Origin: Chitinophaga varians
GTDB taxonomy: Bacteria > Bacteroidota > Bacteroidia > Chitinophagales > Chitinophagaceae
DNA: 64,000 nt
Reading direction: 5' to 3'
Assembly: GCF_014529945.1 (NCBI RefSeq)
Contig: NZ_JACVFB010000009.1
Span: 186,001 to 250,000 of the forward strand
Both the position numbers and the translations under genes were made by a program. Under the pieces are notes generated by a model. It did no database searches, had not been told where the DNA came from, and saw nothing but the letters and a program-made list of their open reading frames with translations. Positions 23,996 to 33,046 of this stretch are shown here, in pieces; the first letter of the stretch is position 1, and every line of letters begins with the position of its first letter.

Positions 23996-26900
23996 GTGAA
24001 GAACCATTTCAGTTACAGGTCATTCGTCAGCACCTGCCTTATACTTTGTGCGATTTGCTATGCTCATGTTGTGTTTTCGCAGGGAAACCAATCACAAAGC
24101 ACGGTAAAGATTGCCCCCTCTGCTACCACAGGTGCCTGGTTGCACCTTCCTGATGACTATGCCCAAACTTCCGACAATTATCCGTTATTGATTTTTCTTC
24201 ATGGCGTAAGCGATGGAGGCTCTCTCAATACAGTATTGGCCCACGGAGTGCCGCGTGTCATCAGCAAAGGCGCCAACATGCAGTTTACCGTAGGCGGTAA
24301 GCTCTATAAATTCATTGTGGTATCACCGCAGATTCCGGATGGATGGGCGAATGAAAAGATGGTGCAGAGCGTAATTGACGATATGAAAGCCAAGTACCGG
24401 GTGGATGCCTCCCGGATTTATCTGACAGGACTCAGCGCAGGCGGATATGGTGTATTGAATTATGTGGCCAGCGGCAGCAACTATGCTGCCAATCTCGCCG
24501 CTATTGTTCCGGTTTCCTCGGCACCGATCGACGTTCCGAAACTGGGCGGCCTTTGTAACATCGCCACGGCCAATCTGGGCAGCTGGATGTTGTGCGGCAG
24601 CACCGATAATTTCGCAGGCTATCAGACCACCTATACCAGCCGTATACAAAGCTGTAATCCGTCCAGCAAGCCGTTGTCTACTTTCTATGCCGGCGGCGGC
24701 CATGATGATGGCGTATGGGACCGTGCCTACGATGCCACGCATGCTTATCAGAATCCTAATATTTACGAATGGATGTTACAGTTCCGGCAGGGGGGAAGTA
24801 CTCCCGCGCCGGTAGCGCGCGTAGCAGCATCCAATATTGCGGTCACACTGCCGGTCAGCACTGCCACCCTCGACGGTACCACTTCTTCTGCCTCCAACGG
24901 CAGCATCAGCGCCTTTGAATGGAAACAGGAAAGCGGTCCGGCCGCGGCTACCATCGCCAGCCCGGGCGCAGCACGCACCACCGTCAGCAACCTGAAGGCA
25001 GGCACGTATGTGTTCACCCTCACGGTAACGGACAATGCAGGTTTGAAAGCCAGCGCTAAAGTGACGGTGCAGGTAACAGCCGCCACCAGCGGCGGTTGCG
25101 GCAGTTGTAAGTTCCTCGTCACCAAAGGAGCCGACGGCGGCGCCTATATCAACGGTAATAATCTTAATGTACAGCCCGGCGATACGGTCTGCGTGCAGGC
25201 AGGTGACTACTCCTACATACAGTTCTTCAACTTCAGCGGCACCGGCGCCAAACCGATCGTGTTCATCAACTGCGGCGGGCAGGTGAAAATAGGGAACGGC
25301 GGTAACTACGGCCTCGTATTCAACAACGTCAAATATTTCAAAGTAACAGGTTCCGGCAGCAGCCAGAAATACGGATTTGTCGTCAACGGCGTCTCTAAAA
25401 AACTCAGCTCCGGTCTGGCTATCGGGAAAGGCTGTACGGACTATGAAGCAGAAAGGTTTGAAATTACCGGTTCTGAAGTGGGGGTGATGGCGAAGGTCAA
25501 CCCCGACTGTGAAACGGAAAATCAGGCCCCTTATTTTGAAATACGCAACGTGAAATTACATGACCTGTACATTCACGATGTGACGGGAGAGGGGATGTAT
25601 ATCGGCAACACGGCGCCCGGCGGTACAGAAACTGTCTGCAACGGCAATACGCTCAACCTGCTGCCTCCGCGTATCTACAACCTGAAAATATATAACGTTA
25701 CTACCCAGAATACAGGATGGGACGGTATTCAGGTAGCCTCTGCGCCGGAGAACGTGGAGATCTTCAATAACAAAGTTTACAATTTCGGTACCACCAACAA
25801 AGGCAGTCAACAGGCCGGTATCATTCTCGGTGGGCTGTCTAACGGTAAAGTATATAACAACACAGTAATCAAAGGTACCGGTAATGGCATAGAACTGTTC
25901 GGTACCGGCTTATCCTACATCTACAACAACATCGTGGTGGATGCAGGGAAGGATGGAACAGCGGTAGGGCAGGACGCTATCTTCATTGATGACAGACCTA
26001 CCAAGCCCGACTACACGCCGTTGCAGGCCTACGTGTTTAACAATACCGTGGTGAGTGCCGGCAGGGACGGTATTCGTATGCAGAATTCGTTCTCCACGGT
26101 GGCAAAGGGTAATCTCTTCTACAACAACCTGACGGTGAATTGTGGCAGCCCGCAAGGCACGGCAGACTATCTGAATGTACAGGCCGGCATTGATGCGCAG
26201 CTATCCAACAACGTAGCGCTGGCGGATGTCAATGCCGCGAAATTCGTGGATGTTGCCAATAATGATTTTCACCTGGCTGCCGGCTCACCGGCCATCGACA
26301 AAGGGAAAGACCTCTCGGCTTATTTCAAAACCGATATAGACGGAGACGCACGGCCTTCCGGTGCGGCGTGGGATATGGGGGCAGATGAATATACCGGTGC
26401 TACACCGTCCAATAAACCACCGGTAGCCAGCGCCGGCAACGATATTACGATCACGTTGCCCGTTAGCGCCACAACGCTGGATGGTACTGATTCTTACGAT
26501 CCCGACGGGAGCATCGCCGCTTATAAGTGGACACAGATCTCCGGCCCTGCTACTGCCAGCATTGCTGCAACAGACCAGGCGCAAACAGGCGTGAGCGGAC
26601 TGGTGACGGAAGGGTCTTATGTTTTTGCATTAACGGTTACAGACAACAAAGGGGCTACCGATGCCGCCCGCGTGACGGTTATCGTAAAACCACGCGGTGC
26701 AGCAACGTTGATTGCCAATGCCGGCAAAAATCAGGAAATAAGATTGCCGGATAGTACGGTTACCCTGGATGGTACCGGTTCTTCTGTGTCATACGGCACC
26801 ATCACGTCCTATACCTGGAAACTCCAACAGGGACCTGCCAGCGTGCAGATACTGGACCCTGGCGCTGCACAAACACCGGTTACCTTCACGGTGCCGGGGG

Positions 26901-27253
26901 TGTACTACTTCATGCTTACCGTCACGGACGACAATAACAATACTGCTTCTGCTGTGGTCATCATCACCGTCAAAAAAAGTGACGAGCATCCCGACAGCAC
27001 CAACAAACTCGCCATCTTCCCCAATCCGGTCAATAATACATTGCAGCTGCGCCTGTCGCTGGCTTCACCGGCTTATACGGTGCTGCGTATCCTGGCAGGC
27101 AACGGTGCTGTGATGTCTACCATCAATCTCGGGCAGGTATCTGATCTGCAGCGAAGCCTCGACGTTAGTTTTCTGCCCTGTGGTGTTTATTTCCTGCATG
27201 TTACAGACGGAGATGCACTTAAAATCGTTAAGAAGTTTATTAAAATATATTGA
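23996..27253 (+). CDS. T9SS-secreted esterase with PKD domains and parallel beta-helix
   Basis: This 1085-residue multidomain protein has a signal peptide (1 to about 29). Domains in order: alpha/beta-hydrolase of CE1/LpqC type (38-265) with FLHG oxyanion region, nucleophile Ser147 in GLSAGG, probable Asp204 and His236 (GGGHDDG); PKD-like domain (about 270-362); right-handed parallel beta-helix (about 368-800) with repeated NNxV-type turns; two more PKD-like domains (about 805-900 and 902-998); and a type A T9SS sorting domain (FPNPVNN..., 1003-1085). It is probably exported and attached to the surface, acting on an esterified polysaccharide; the helix may bind or cleave glycan, but no lyase residues were identified. 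The GTG start is the only one that gives the signal peptide. Confidence 0.9.
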   Translation: MKNHFSYRSFVSTCLILCAICYAHVVFSQGNQSQSTVKIAPSATTGAWLHLPDDYAQTSDNYPLLIFLHGVSDGGSLNTVLAHGVPRVISKGANMQFTVGGKLYKFIVVSPQIPDGWANEKMVQSVIDDMKAKYRVDASRIYLTGLSAGGYGVLNYVASGSNYAANLAAIVPVSSAPIDVPKLGGLCNIATANLGSWMLCGSTDNFAGYQTTYTSRIQSCNPSSKPLSTFYAGGGHDDGVWDRAYDATHAYQNPNIYEWMLQFRQGGSTPAPVARVAASNIAVTLPVSTATLDGTTSSASNGSISAFEWKQESGPAAATIASPGAARTTVSNLKAGTYVFTLTVTDNAGLKASAKVTVQVTAATSGGCGSCKFLVTKGADGGAYINGNNLNVQPGDTVCVQAGDYSYIQFFNFSGTGAKPIVFINCGGQVKIGNGGNYGLVFNNVKYFKVTGSGSSQKYGFVVNGVSKKLSSGLAIGKGCTDYEAERFEITGSEVGVMAKVNPDCETENQAPYFEIRNVKLHDLYIHDVTGEGMYIGNTAPGGTETVCNGNTLNLLPPRIYNLKIYNVTTQNTGWDGIQVASAPENVEIFNNKVYNFGTTNKGSQQAGIILGGLSNGKVYNNTVIKGTGNGIELFGTGLSYIYNNIVVDAGKDGTAVGQDAIFIDDRPTKPDYTPLQAYVFNNTVVSAGRDGIRMQNSFSTVAKGNLFYNNLTVNCGSPQGTADYLNVQAGIDAQLSNNVALADVNAAKFVDVANNDFHLAAGSPAIDKGKDLSAYFKTDIDGDARPSGAAWDMGADEYTGATPSNKPPVASAGNDITITLPVSATTLDGTDSYDPDGSIAAYKWTQISGPATASIAATDQAQTGVSGLVTEGSYVFALTVTDNKGATDAARVTVIVKPRGAATLIANAGKNQEIRLPDSTVTLDGTGSSVSYGTITSYTWKLQQGPASVQILDPGAAQTPVTFTVPGVYYFMLTVTDDNNNTASAVVIITVKKSDEHPDSTNKLAIFPNPVNNTLQLRLSLASPAYTVLRILAGNGAVMSTINLGQVSDLQRSLDVSFLPCGVYFLHVTDGDALKIVKKFIKIY

Positions 27254-27255
27254 TG

Positions 27256-27280
27256 CATCAGGCAGCCACGCTGCCTGATG
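27256..27280. terminator. Bidirectional hairpin between convergent esterase genes
   Basis: CATCAGGCAG (27256-27265) pairs perfectly with CTGCCTGATG (27271-27280) over a 5-nt loop between the two stop codons. T-runs are weak on both sides. Confidence 0.6.
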
Positions 27281-28081
27281 TTACTTCCCGCCCTGCTTGT
27301 ATTGCAGCATCCACTCATAAATATTCATGCCGTTGTTTCTGTAACGGGGATCGTACAATTGTTTCCAGGAATGATGCCCGAAGTCGGGGATAACGCTGAT
27401 CTGCGCCAGCCCTGACTGGTATTTGTTAGTACTGTCTACATACCGCTGACATTCTTCCAGAAAATGTTGTTCATCCGAACCGGCAAAATACCAGCAATGC
27501 ACGCTGGCATCGGCCACCAGTTTGAACTGGTGCTCATTCTTTTTGTCGATGGAGGCCACTGACATGGGAACAGCTGCAGCGATGCGGCTGGTGAGCTGGC
27601 GGGAGTCGGTCAGGGCCATGACGGTGGCCCATCCACCGGCACTGTAGCCGGTGATGTAGATACGGGATTTATCGATCCGGTATCTTTTTTCGATATCATC
27701 GAGTATGCTGTTGATCTCGGCCGGTTTAAGCCCCCAGCTGGAAGCTTGCGGGGCTACTACGATAAATTTATAGAGTTTACCATCCGCCGGGTTTTTAGCC
27801 TGTATCCGCGCCCCGTTGTCGAGCCAATAGGGCACGCCTTCCAGGGTTAAACGCTTAAGATCTGTGCCTGCCTTACTTTTTCCATGCAGGCAGATGATCA
27901 CAGGATAATCTTTGGTGGTCAGATAATAATCTTCCGGCAGGTGTATCAAGGCACCTACCTTTTTCCATTGACTGGTGGTAACGAGTGTGCTGTCCATATT
28001 GCGTTGCGCAGATAAAGACAAACAGGTAAGCACACAGCATAAGCTGAGAAGCGCTGTGTACGTCTTTTTAGTGTAATTCAT
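27281..28081 (-). CDS. Secreted CE1-like esterase
   Basis: This 266-residue protein begins at the ATG at 28081, because the signal peptide (MNYTKKTYTALLSLCCVLTCLSLSAQ) starts there and not at an ATG 54 nt upstream. It is a single alpha/beta-hydrolase domain: CLHGKS oxyanion region, Ser147 in GYSAGGW, Asp203 in AGSDEQH and His236/His237 in DFGHHSW. It is a clear paralogue of the N-terminal domain of the 1085-residue protein next door: both share LYKFIVV.PQ, YRxDxSRIYxTGxSAGG and an identical YEWMLQ ending. It is likely a periplasmic or outer-surface carbohydrate esterase. It is the last gene of the minus-strand EPS group. Confidence 0.9.
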   Translation of the reverse strand: MNYTKKTYTALLSLCCVLTCLSLSAQRNMDSTLVTTSQWKKVGALIHLPEDYYLTTKDYPVIICLHGKSKAGTDLKRLTLEGVPYWLDNGARIQAKNPADGKLYKFIVVAPQASSWGLKPAEINSILDDIEKRYRIDKSRIYITGYSAGGWATVMALTDSRQLTSRIAAAVPMSVASIDKKNEHQFKLVADASVHCWYFAGSDEQHFLEECQRYVDSTNKYQSGLAQISVIPDFGHHSWKQLYDPRYRNNGMNIYEWMLQYKQGGK

Positions 28082-28135
28082 GACATAATCATCTTCAGGC
28101 AGCACGCTGCGCTCATAAGACAAAATAAAAACCAA

Positions 28136-28861
28136 TTAGTGTTGTGCCAATACATCGTCCAGCTTCATGCCGATAATCTCTTCGATTTCCAGTTTTACCA
28201 CGTTGAGGTCTCTTTCAATGTTCATTTTCTTGAAACGGTCGTCATTGTATTTTTTGGACGCGGAGCTATACTCTTCGTAAGAGATGCCACCGGTGGCCAG
28301 TTTGGCTTCTGCCTGGGAGAAGATAGCGTAGTCATCTTCCACCACTTCATTCTGTATGGTCAGCAGTTCTTTATTCATCAGGTAGTCGTGGTATTTGGAA
28401 AGGATCATGGCTTTAATCTGACGGTGTGCGCTTTCCTGCTGTGCAGACGCGATATCCAGGTTTCTGCGGGCCACTCTCACGTCACTGCCTTTTTGTACAA
28501 GGCTACCCAGCGGTACGCTGATACCTACGTTCCACAGCGGGTAGAAGAGGGAGTTGCGGGGATCGGTGGTGCCGCGGTATTTACCCAGCGATACTTCGTT
28601 CAGGTTGGAGCTCACTGTTACGTAGTTGAGCCAGGAGGCGCCGGCTTTATTCAGTTCAGCCACGGCTTTATCTCTTTCGAAATCCCTGACTTTAATGCCG
28701 GGGTTTTTCAGGGCCAGTTCCACGAGACGATCTCTGATATCAAATGGGGCGTTGGTGGTATTGGCTGACGTAGCGGCAACAGGTGTGCCGGGTTTCGGTG
28801 CCTGTGCGAAGGCACTGGTGCTTGCAACAAACAGGCAGGCAAGGAGCATATTCTTTTTCAT
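28136..28861 (-). CDS. Half-length TolC-like outer membrane protein
   Basis: This 241-residue protein has a signal peptide (ending SAFAQA). The body resembles one repeat of the outer membrane efflux protein (OEP) fold: a long helix RDRLVELALKNPGIKVRDFERDKAVAELNKA, a beta segment NYVTVSSNLNE...PLWNVGISVPLGSLV and a second helical pair (SAQQESAHRQIKAMILSKYHDYL...). True TolC has two such repeats (about 450 residues), so this is half size and complete. It lies 8 nt after the Wzy-like gene. It may form part of an EPS export channel, since no Wza is seen here, but that is inference. Confidence 0.78.
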   Translation of the reverse strand: MKKNMLLACLFVASTSAFAQAPKPGTPVAATSANTTNAPFDIRDRLVELALKNPGIKVRDFERDKAVAELNKAGASWLNYVTVSSNLNEVSLGKYRGTTDPRNSLFYPLWNVGISVPLGSLVQKGSDVRVARRNLDIASAQQESAHRQIKAMILSKYHDYLMNKELLTIQNEVVEDDYAIFSQAEAKLATGGISYEEYSSASKKYNDDRFKKMNIERDLNVVKLEIEEIIGMKLDDVLAQH

Positions 28862-28868
28862 GTGTCTA

Positions 28869-30365
28869 TTACTTTAAAACTGGTTTAAGGTTATTGTTAT
28901 CTGTATTGGGATTTGCTGTTTCAAAATTTCGTAACCGGATAATGATGGCGCCGGCGGCATAGAAAAAGAAGGCGCCCGGCGTCTGTCCGATGGCCACCTG
29001 TGCGTAGTTGGCCACCACATAGGCATACAGGCTGGCGACGATGCCAACATAGATGATCCGTGTCTCCCGGTTGCGGGACTGATAGTAGTTCTTTACACCG
29101 AGGTAAAGCAATACAAAGAAAGTAAAGCAGGTGAGTGCCAGGCCTACCCATCCTGTTTCCAACGCTGAGCGGAGATAGCCACTGTCCGGCGGGAACCCTG
29201 CCAGCGGGTGACCGGGATTGTAGGTGATACCCTGCACGCCACTGGTGCTCACGCCACCACCGAGCGGATGGTCCCAGATATAAGGCTGAATGAATGCCCG
29301 GTTTTTATCCCGTACATCCAATGACTCATCATCGGAGAACTCAAACGCGCTGCGGATGCGATTTACCGTACCATTGCTATGGAAAGGCCCGAATATCAGC
29401 ACACTGAAAAACATCAGGAAGCCAATGATAAACAGTAGCGTCTTACGGTTGGTGATGGTCATGATCGCAAACAGGACCAGGCCGGCGGGGATCATGATAT
29501 AAGCGGTACGGGTACCGGAATAGGCCATGCCCAGTGCCATAAACAGGATGCCGGCCAACAGCATCTTCCGGTGTTTTTTATTACCGGTATTCAACAGCAG
29601 AACGATGGCGAAGATGATGCTGGTAGCCATTAAACAGCCATATGCAGTGGGGTCCGACAGGATGGAGAATTTCCGGATGTCGCCACCCTGGAAATAAAGG
29701 CGGTAACGAACAGGATCGCTGGTCACCCAATGTTCTTCAAAACCAAAGAGACCATGCCATTGCTGAAAGCAGCCATAGAAGCCGGCAAAAGCAGCCAGTA
29801 TCAGCCACAGTTTCAGGAAGTCCATGATATCTTTCTTGCTGTTGAAAATATTCAGCGCCGTAAAGTAGATCATCACGAAGTTGAAAAACTTACGGGTGGT
29901 GAACAGCCAGCCTTCCACGGAAAACATGGAGGGGTTGAACAGCTGTATCAGCAAAAAGGCGAGGTTGATCAGATGCAGATAAGTGATCGGATTGGCGAAA
30001 TGTTTCCAGGCACTGGTGCCACCGAGTTTCTTTTTATAGTAAGAACCGATGAAAGTAACAGCTATGAGCACATCTACCGCCACTCCGAAAGGTACTTCGT
30101 CATCTGTCATCCGCTTGAGGTAGAACATGAAGAACCCCAGCGCAGTGCTGATAAAGAACCCGGCTTTGGTATTGAAAAAACATACGAGCGTTATGGCGCC
30201 GCCGATCATACCACCCATCAGTAAAAAGCCCAGCCTGTAATCAATGAAGGTGAGAATATAACTGATGCCCACCCCCATCAGAAACATGCTGATATACGCC
30301 CATATGGTATCGGGCATGCGGGACCAGGAATCGAACTTAAAAATACTTGCCATTAAAGCACGCAT
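28869..30365 (-). CDS. O-antigen ligase/polymerase-like membrane protein (Wzy/WaaL type)
   Basis: This 498-residue integral membrane protein has about twelve helices and a large periplasmic loop (about residues 325-400) carrying FEFSDDESLDVRDKNRAFIQPYIWDHPLGGGVSTSG, followed by HPLAGFPPDSGYLRSALETGWVGL. This is the Wzy_C (PF04932) pattern, seen in polymerases that join lipid-linked repeat units and in O-antigen ligases. In this cluster a role as EPS polymerase is most likely. An alternative start is the ATG four codons in. It follows the 34-residue membrane protein by 13 nt. Confidence 0.88.
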   Translation of the reverse strand: MRALMASIFKFDSWSRMPDTIWAYISMFLMGVGISYILTFIDYRLGFLLMGGMIGGAITLVCFFNTKAGFFISTALGFFMFYLKRMTDDEVPFGVAVDVLIAVTFIGSYYKKKLGGTSAWKHFANPITYLHLINLAFLLIQLFNPSMFSVEGWLFTTRKFFNFVMIYFTALNIFNSKKDIMDFLKLWLILAAFAGFYGCFQQWHGLFGFEEHWVTSDPVRYRLYFQGGDIRKFSILSDPTAYGCLMATSIIFAIVLLLNTGNKKHRKMLLAGILFMALGMAYSGTRTAYIMIPAGLVLFAIMTITNRKTLLFIIGFLMFFSVLIFGPFHSNGTVNRIRSAFEFSDDESLDVRDKNRAFIQPYIWDHPLGGGVSTSGVQGITYNPGHPLAGFPPDSGYLRSALETGWVGLALTCFTFFVLLYLGVKNYYQSRNRETRIIYVGIVASLYAYVVANYAQVAIGQTPGAFFFYAAGAIIIRLRNFETANPNTDNNNLKPVLK

Positions 30366-30378
30366 GATGGATGATATT

Positions 30379-30483
30379 TCAGTAAAACAAAATTTTGAGA
30401 TAAAGGAAGACCATGGTAAACGCGATAAAGGCTGTCACCATGATCAGCAGCAGCTTGTCATCCGAAAATTTATTTTCCTGCAT
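30379..30483 (-). CDS. 34-residue single-helix membrane protein
   Basis: A short frame starts at ATG 30481-30483 and ends at TGA 30379-30381. The product has a polar acidic start (MQENKFSDDK) and then an unbroken hydrophobic helix from about residue 11 to the end (LLLIMVTAFIAFTMVFLYL). The ATG overlaps the last codons of the glycosyltransferase by 14 nt and the stop is 13 nt before the Wzy-like gene, so spacing fits translational coupling inside the operon. No known family was recognised. It may be an accessory subunit of the polymerase or flippase; this is speculative. Confidence 0.6.
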   Translation of the reverse strand: MQENKFSDDKLLLIMVTAFIAFTMVFLYLKILFY

Positions 30484-31693
30484 AAGTTGTTTTTTTAGGT
30501 TGAATCACATTTTCAAATTGCCGGCCCATTTCAGCAACGCTGTTCTCCCAGGTGTGGGAAAGGGCAAATGTTTTTCTTCTTTCCTCCACATCCCTGTCTG
30601 GTGGCTCCTGCAAAGCGATGGTGATGCGGTGTATGTACCCGGCAACATCGCTGCACAGATAAACATAAGGCGCAAACATTTCCATCGCTGCTGTGGCGGT
30701 AGCGACCACCGGTTTTCCCAGTGCCAGGTATTCATCGATCTTCCGGGGATAATTGCCGATGGTCATGGGGTTGATGCTTTGCGGATTGATACATACATCG
30801 AAACTGTTGATGTAAGCCGGCAATGCATCAAAAGGTTTATTGCCGGTGAACAGCACGTTGGGCAGCTGGTGCAGCCGGCTGTTTTTAAAGTGGTCATCTT
30901 CCGGACCTACCAACACAAAATTCCATTCGGGCTTGCGGGCAGCGATTTCTTCCAGCAGGGTAACATCCAGCCGGGCTGACAGTAACGCCCCTACGTAGCC
31001 GATCACGGGTCCTTCCAGCTGTGCGATGTCTGCTGGTCTTGCGGCGGGTGGTACCCGTAACCAGCTAAGGTCGCAGCCCTGGCCTATATCGAAGGAGGAA
31101 GGGTTGTGCTTCGCAGCGTAATTTGCCAGCCACGCGGAATTGGCGGCCACCATGGAAACGCGCTGCATCAACTGTGGTTCCAGCCGCTGCCCGTGTTTTT
31201 TAAAGTAAGGCAGACAGGTGAGGTTGTCCCGGATGTAGTAGATCGTATGCTCAACGCCTTCCAGTAATTGCGGCAGATAATATCCTCTGAAAAAATCGTT
31301 GTCGATGAACAGGAGCGGTCTGTTAAATTCCAGTCGTCTGGCGGCCTGATTGATCTGTTTCGCCAGTCGTTTATTATTGATAAGATTAAGCTGATCGAAG
31401 AGGGAAGCTACCGGCATCCAGTTGATGGATTCCAGCATGGTCCTGGGGTCCAGCGTCCATAAGTTATCGGCCACCTGCTGCAGGTCGTTGGTGATACCTT
31501 TCAGGCTGTTGAGCCTTGTCTGTGTTTTGGCATCCTGCCGTTGCCGCAGGGCAGAGATCCTGTCCAGTGCCCTGTTCACATACAGCACACGGTTGTGGCG
31601 CGACAGTTCCATGGCGATGTTGCGGCAGTTGCTGCCTATCTCTATGTCCCATGGCTGCAGGCCGGTGACGATAATATCTCTGTTCCTGATCAT
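30470..31693 (-). CDS. Glycosyltransferase (GT4-like, EPS cluster)
   Basis: This protein of 407 residues (411 if the ATG at 31705 is used) has a GT-B layout. The N-domain begins DIIVTGLQPWDIEIGSNCRNIA and the C-domain carries VIGYVGAL, WNFVLVGPED, VLFTGNKPFDALPAYINSFDVCINP and a donor-site region KIDEYLALGKPVVATA. It resembles teichuronic/exopolysaccharide-type glycosyltransferases that add a sugar to the lipid-linked EPS repeat at the cytoplasmic side. The start at 31693 is preferred because it makes an ATGA overlap with the stop of the upstream flippase gene. Donor and acceptor are unknown. Confidence 0.87.
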   Translation of the reverse strand: MIRNRDIIVTGLQPWDIEIGSNCRNIAMELSRHNRVLYVNRALDRISALRQRQDAKTQTRLNSLKGITNDLQQVADNLWTLDPRTMLESINWMPVASLFDQLNLINNKRLAKQINQAARRLEFNRPLLFIDNDFFRGYYLPQLLEGVEHTIYYIRDNLTCLPYFKKHGQRLEPQLMQRVSMVAANSAWLANYAAKHNPSSFDIGQGCDLSWLRVPPAARPADIAQLEGPVIGYVGALLSARLDVTLLEEIAARKPEWNFVLVGPEDDHFKNSRLHQLPNVLFTGNKPFDALPAYINSFDVCINPQSINPMTIGNYPRKIDEYLALGKPVVATATAAMEMFAPYVYLCSDVAGYIHRITIALQEPPDRDVEERRKTFALSHTWENSVAEMGRQFENVIQPKKTTYAGK

Positions 31694-33039
31694 CTTGTTT
31701 TCCATTTAGGGTTTAACCGTTGACGTGCTACAGAGAGCATATCGGGATAAAATGCCATCATGTATTGCCATACATTCAGCAGGTTGATTTTTAATCTGCG
31801 GTACAGGATCACCTGGGTAATGATGAAACAGATGCCGTAGGAAATCATGGTGCCATAGGCTGCTCCCATAATACCGATCTGGCGGGTTAATAGCATACAG
31901 ATGAATATATTGCATATAGCCGTTACCGTTATAACGATAAAATTTGTTTTGGGCGAGCCGATAGAATCCATGATCGTGCCAAACTGTTTAATAAACGGAA
32001 GAAATATTCCGTAGCAGATGGTGACCTGTAAAACAGGCGCTGCTTCCTGGTAGCCTTTGCCGGCGATGATCGTCAGTATGAGCTTTGGAAACAACATGAT
32101 AACAATGCTTGCCGGCACGGCAATGGCAAGGATAGCTCCGACGGCCTTTTCGTAGTAATACTTCACCATGCCCAGATTACCATCTTCCATCATTTTGGCG
32201 CTGCGGGGAAACAGGATATCTCCCAATACCTGAGAGGGCACATCTACAAGATTGGATATACGCATACATACCCCGTAAAGTGCTACCGCCGCCGTGGAGA
32301 TATAGGAGGAGATCACCAGCTGGTCTGTATTACGGAAGACAGAAGAGCTGATGTTGGTACCGAATACAAACTTGCCAAAATGCCACAGCTGCAGGAACCA
32401 TGCACGGTACTGTGCCGCCGGACGGTGTAAAAACTTTCGTGCAAAGAAGAAAGAGATGATGGTGCCGCCCAACAGGCCTGCATTGTAATACAGAATCAGC
32501 GCCGTGAGCGATACCTGTCCGGCTACCAGCAGGTGAATGATGATCAGTCCGAATGAAATACCCTGCCTGCTGAGGTATCCCCAGAATATTCCCCGGAAAT
32601 CAGCGTTGGCATTTTGTATCCATTCAAAGTGGGAAAAGGGAATCAACAATAATAATCCCGGCAGGAAAAGATACATAACGGGAGCGAGGTCCGGCGCCTG
32701 CAACAGGTGGCTGACAGGGTAAATAAAACCGGTGATCAGGATTCCGATCAACAGGGTGATGGCAATATTCAGATACAGTGCAGCCGTCTGGATGAGGGGG
32801 TGTTCGGAGGCCGGATGCCCATTGATATATTTGATCACCGCGTTTTTAATCAGTGATTGGCGTACGATTTCAATAATGCCGGTGTATACCAGAAACAGAT
32901 TCCACACGCCCATATCGGATTTGGGCAACGAGCGGGTGAGCACCAGCACGCTGCCGATGCCGAACAGCAATACGGCCATCTTCTGCATCCCGCTATAGAT
33001 GCCGGATTTTAACCAATAGGTATATTTCGGTTCACTCAT
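31690..33039 (-). CDS. Wzx-type oligosaccharide flippase
   Basis: This 449-residue protein has twelve or more helices and the MATE/MOP-superfamily polysaccharide transporter pattern (YWLKSGIYSGMQKMAVLLFGIGSVLVLTRSLPKSDMG at the start, then a second half with FGTNISSSVFRNTDQLVISSYIS). Such proteins flip undecaprenyl-linked repeat units across the inner membrane. It lies 7 nt after the acyltransferase and overlaps the following glycosyltransferase, inside the minus-strand EPS operon. Confidence 0.9.
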   Translation of the reverse strand: MSEPKYTYWLKSGIYSGMQKMAVLLFGIGSVLVLTRSLPKSDMGVWNLFLVYTGIIEIVRQSLIKNAVIKYINGHPASEHPLIQTAALYLNIAITLLIGILITGFIYPVSHLLQAPDLAPVMYLFLPGLLLLIPFSHFEWIQNANADFRGIFWGYLSRQGISFGLIIIHLLVAGQVSLTALILYYNAGLLGGTIISFFFARKFLHRPAAQYRAWFLQLWHFGKFVFGTNISSSVFRNTDQLVISSYISTAAVALYGVCMRISNLVDVPSQVLGDILFPRSAKMMEDGNLGMVKYYYEKAVGAILAIAVPASIVIMLFPKLILTIIAGKGYQEAAPVLQVTICYGIFLPFIKQFGTIMDSIGSPKTNFIVITVTAICNIFICMLLTRQIGIMGAAYGTMISYGICFIITQVILYRRLKINLLNVWQYMMAFYPDMLSVARQRLNPKWKTR

Positions 33040-33046
33040 TAGTTGT

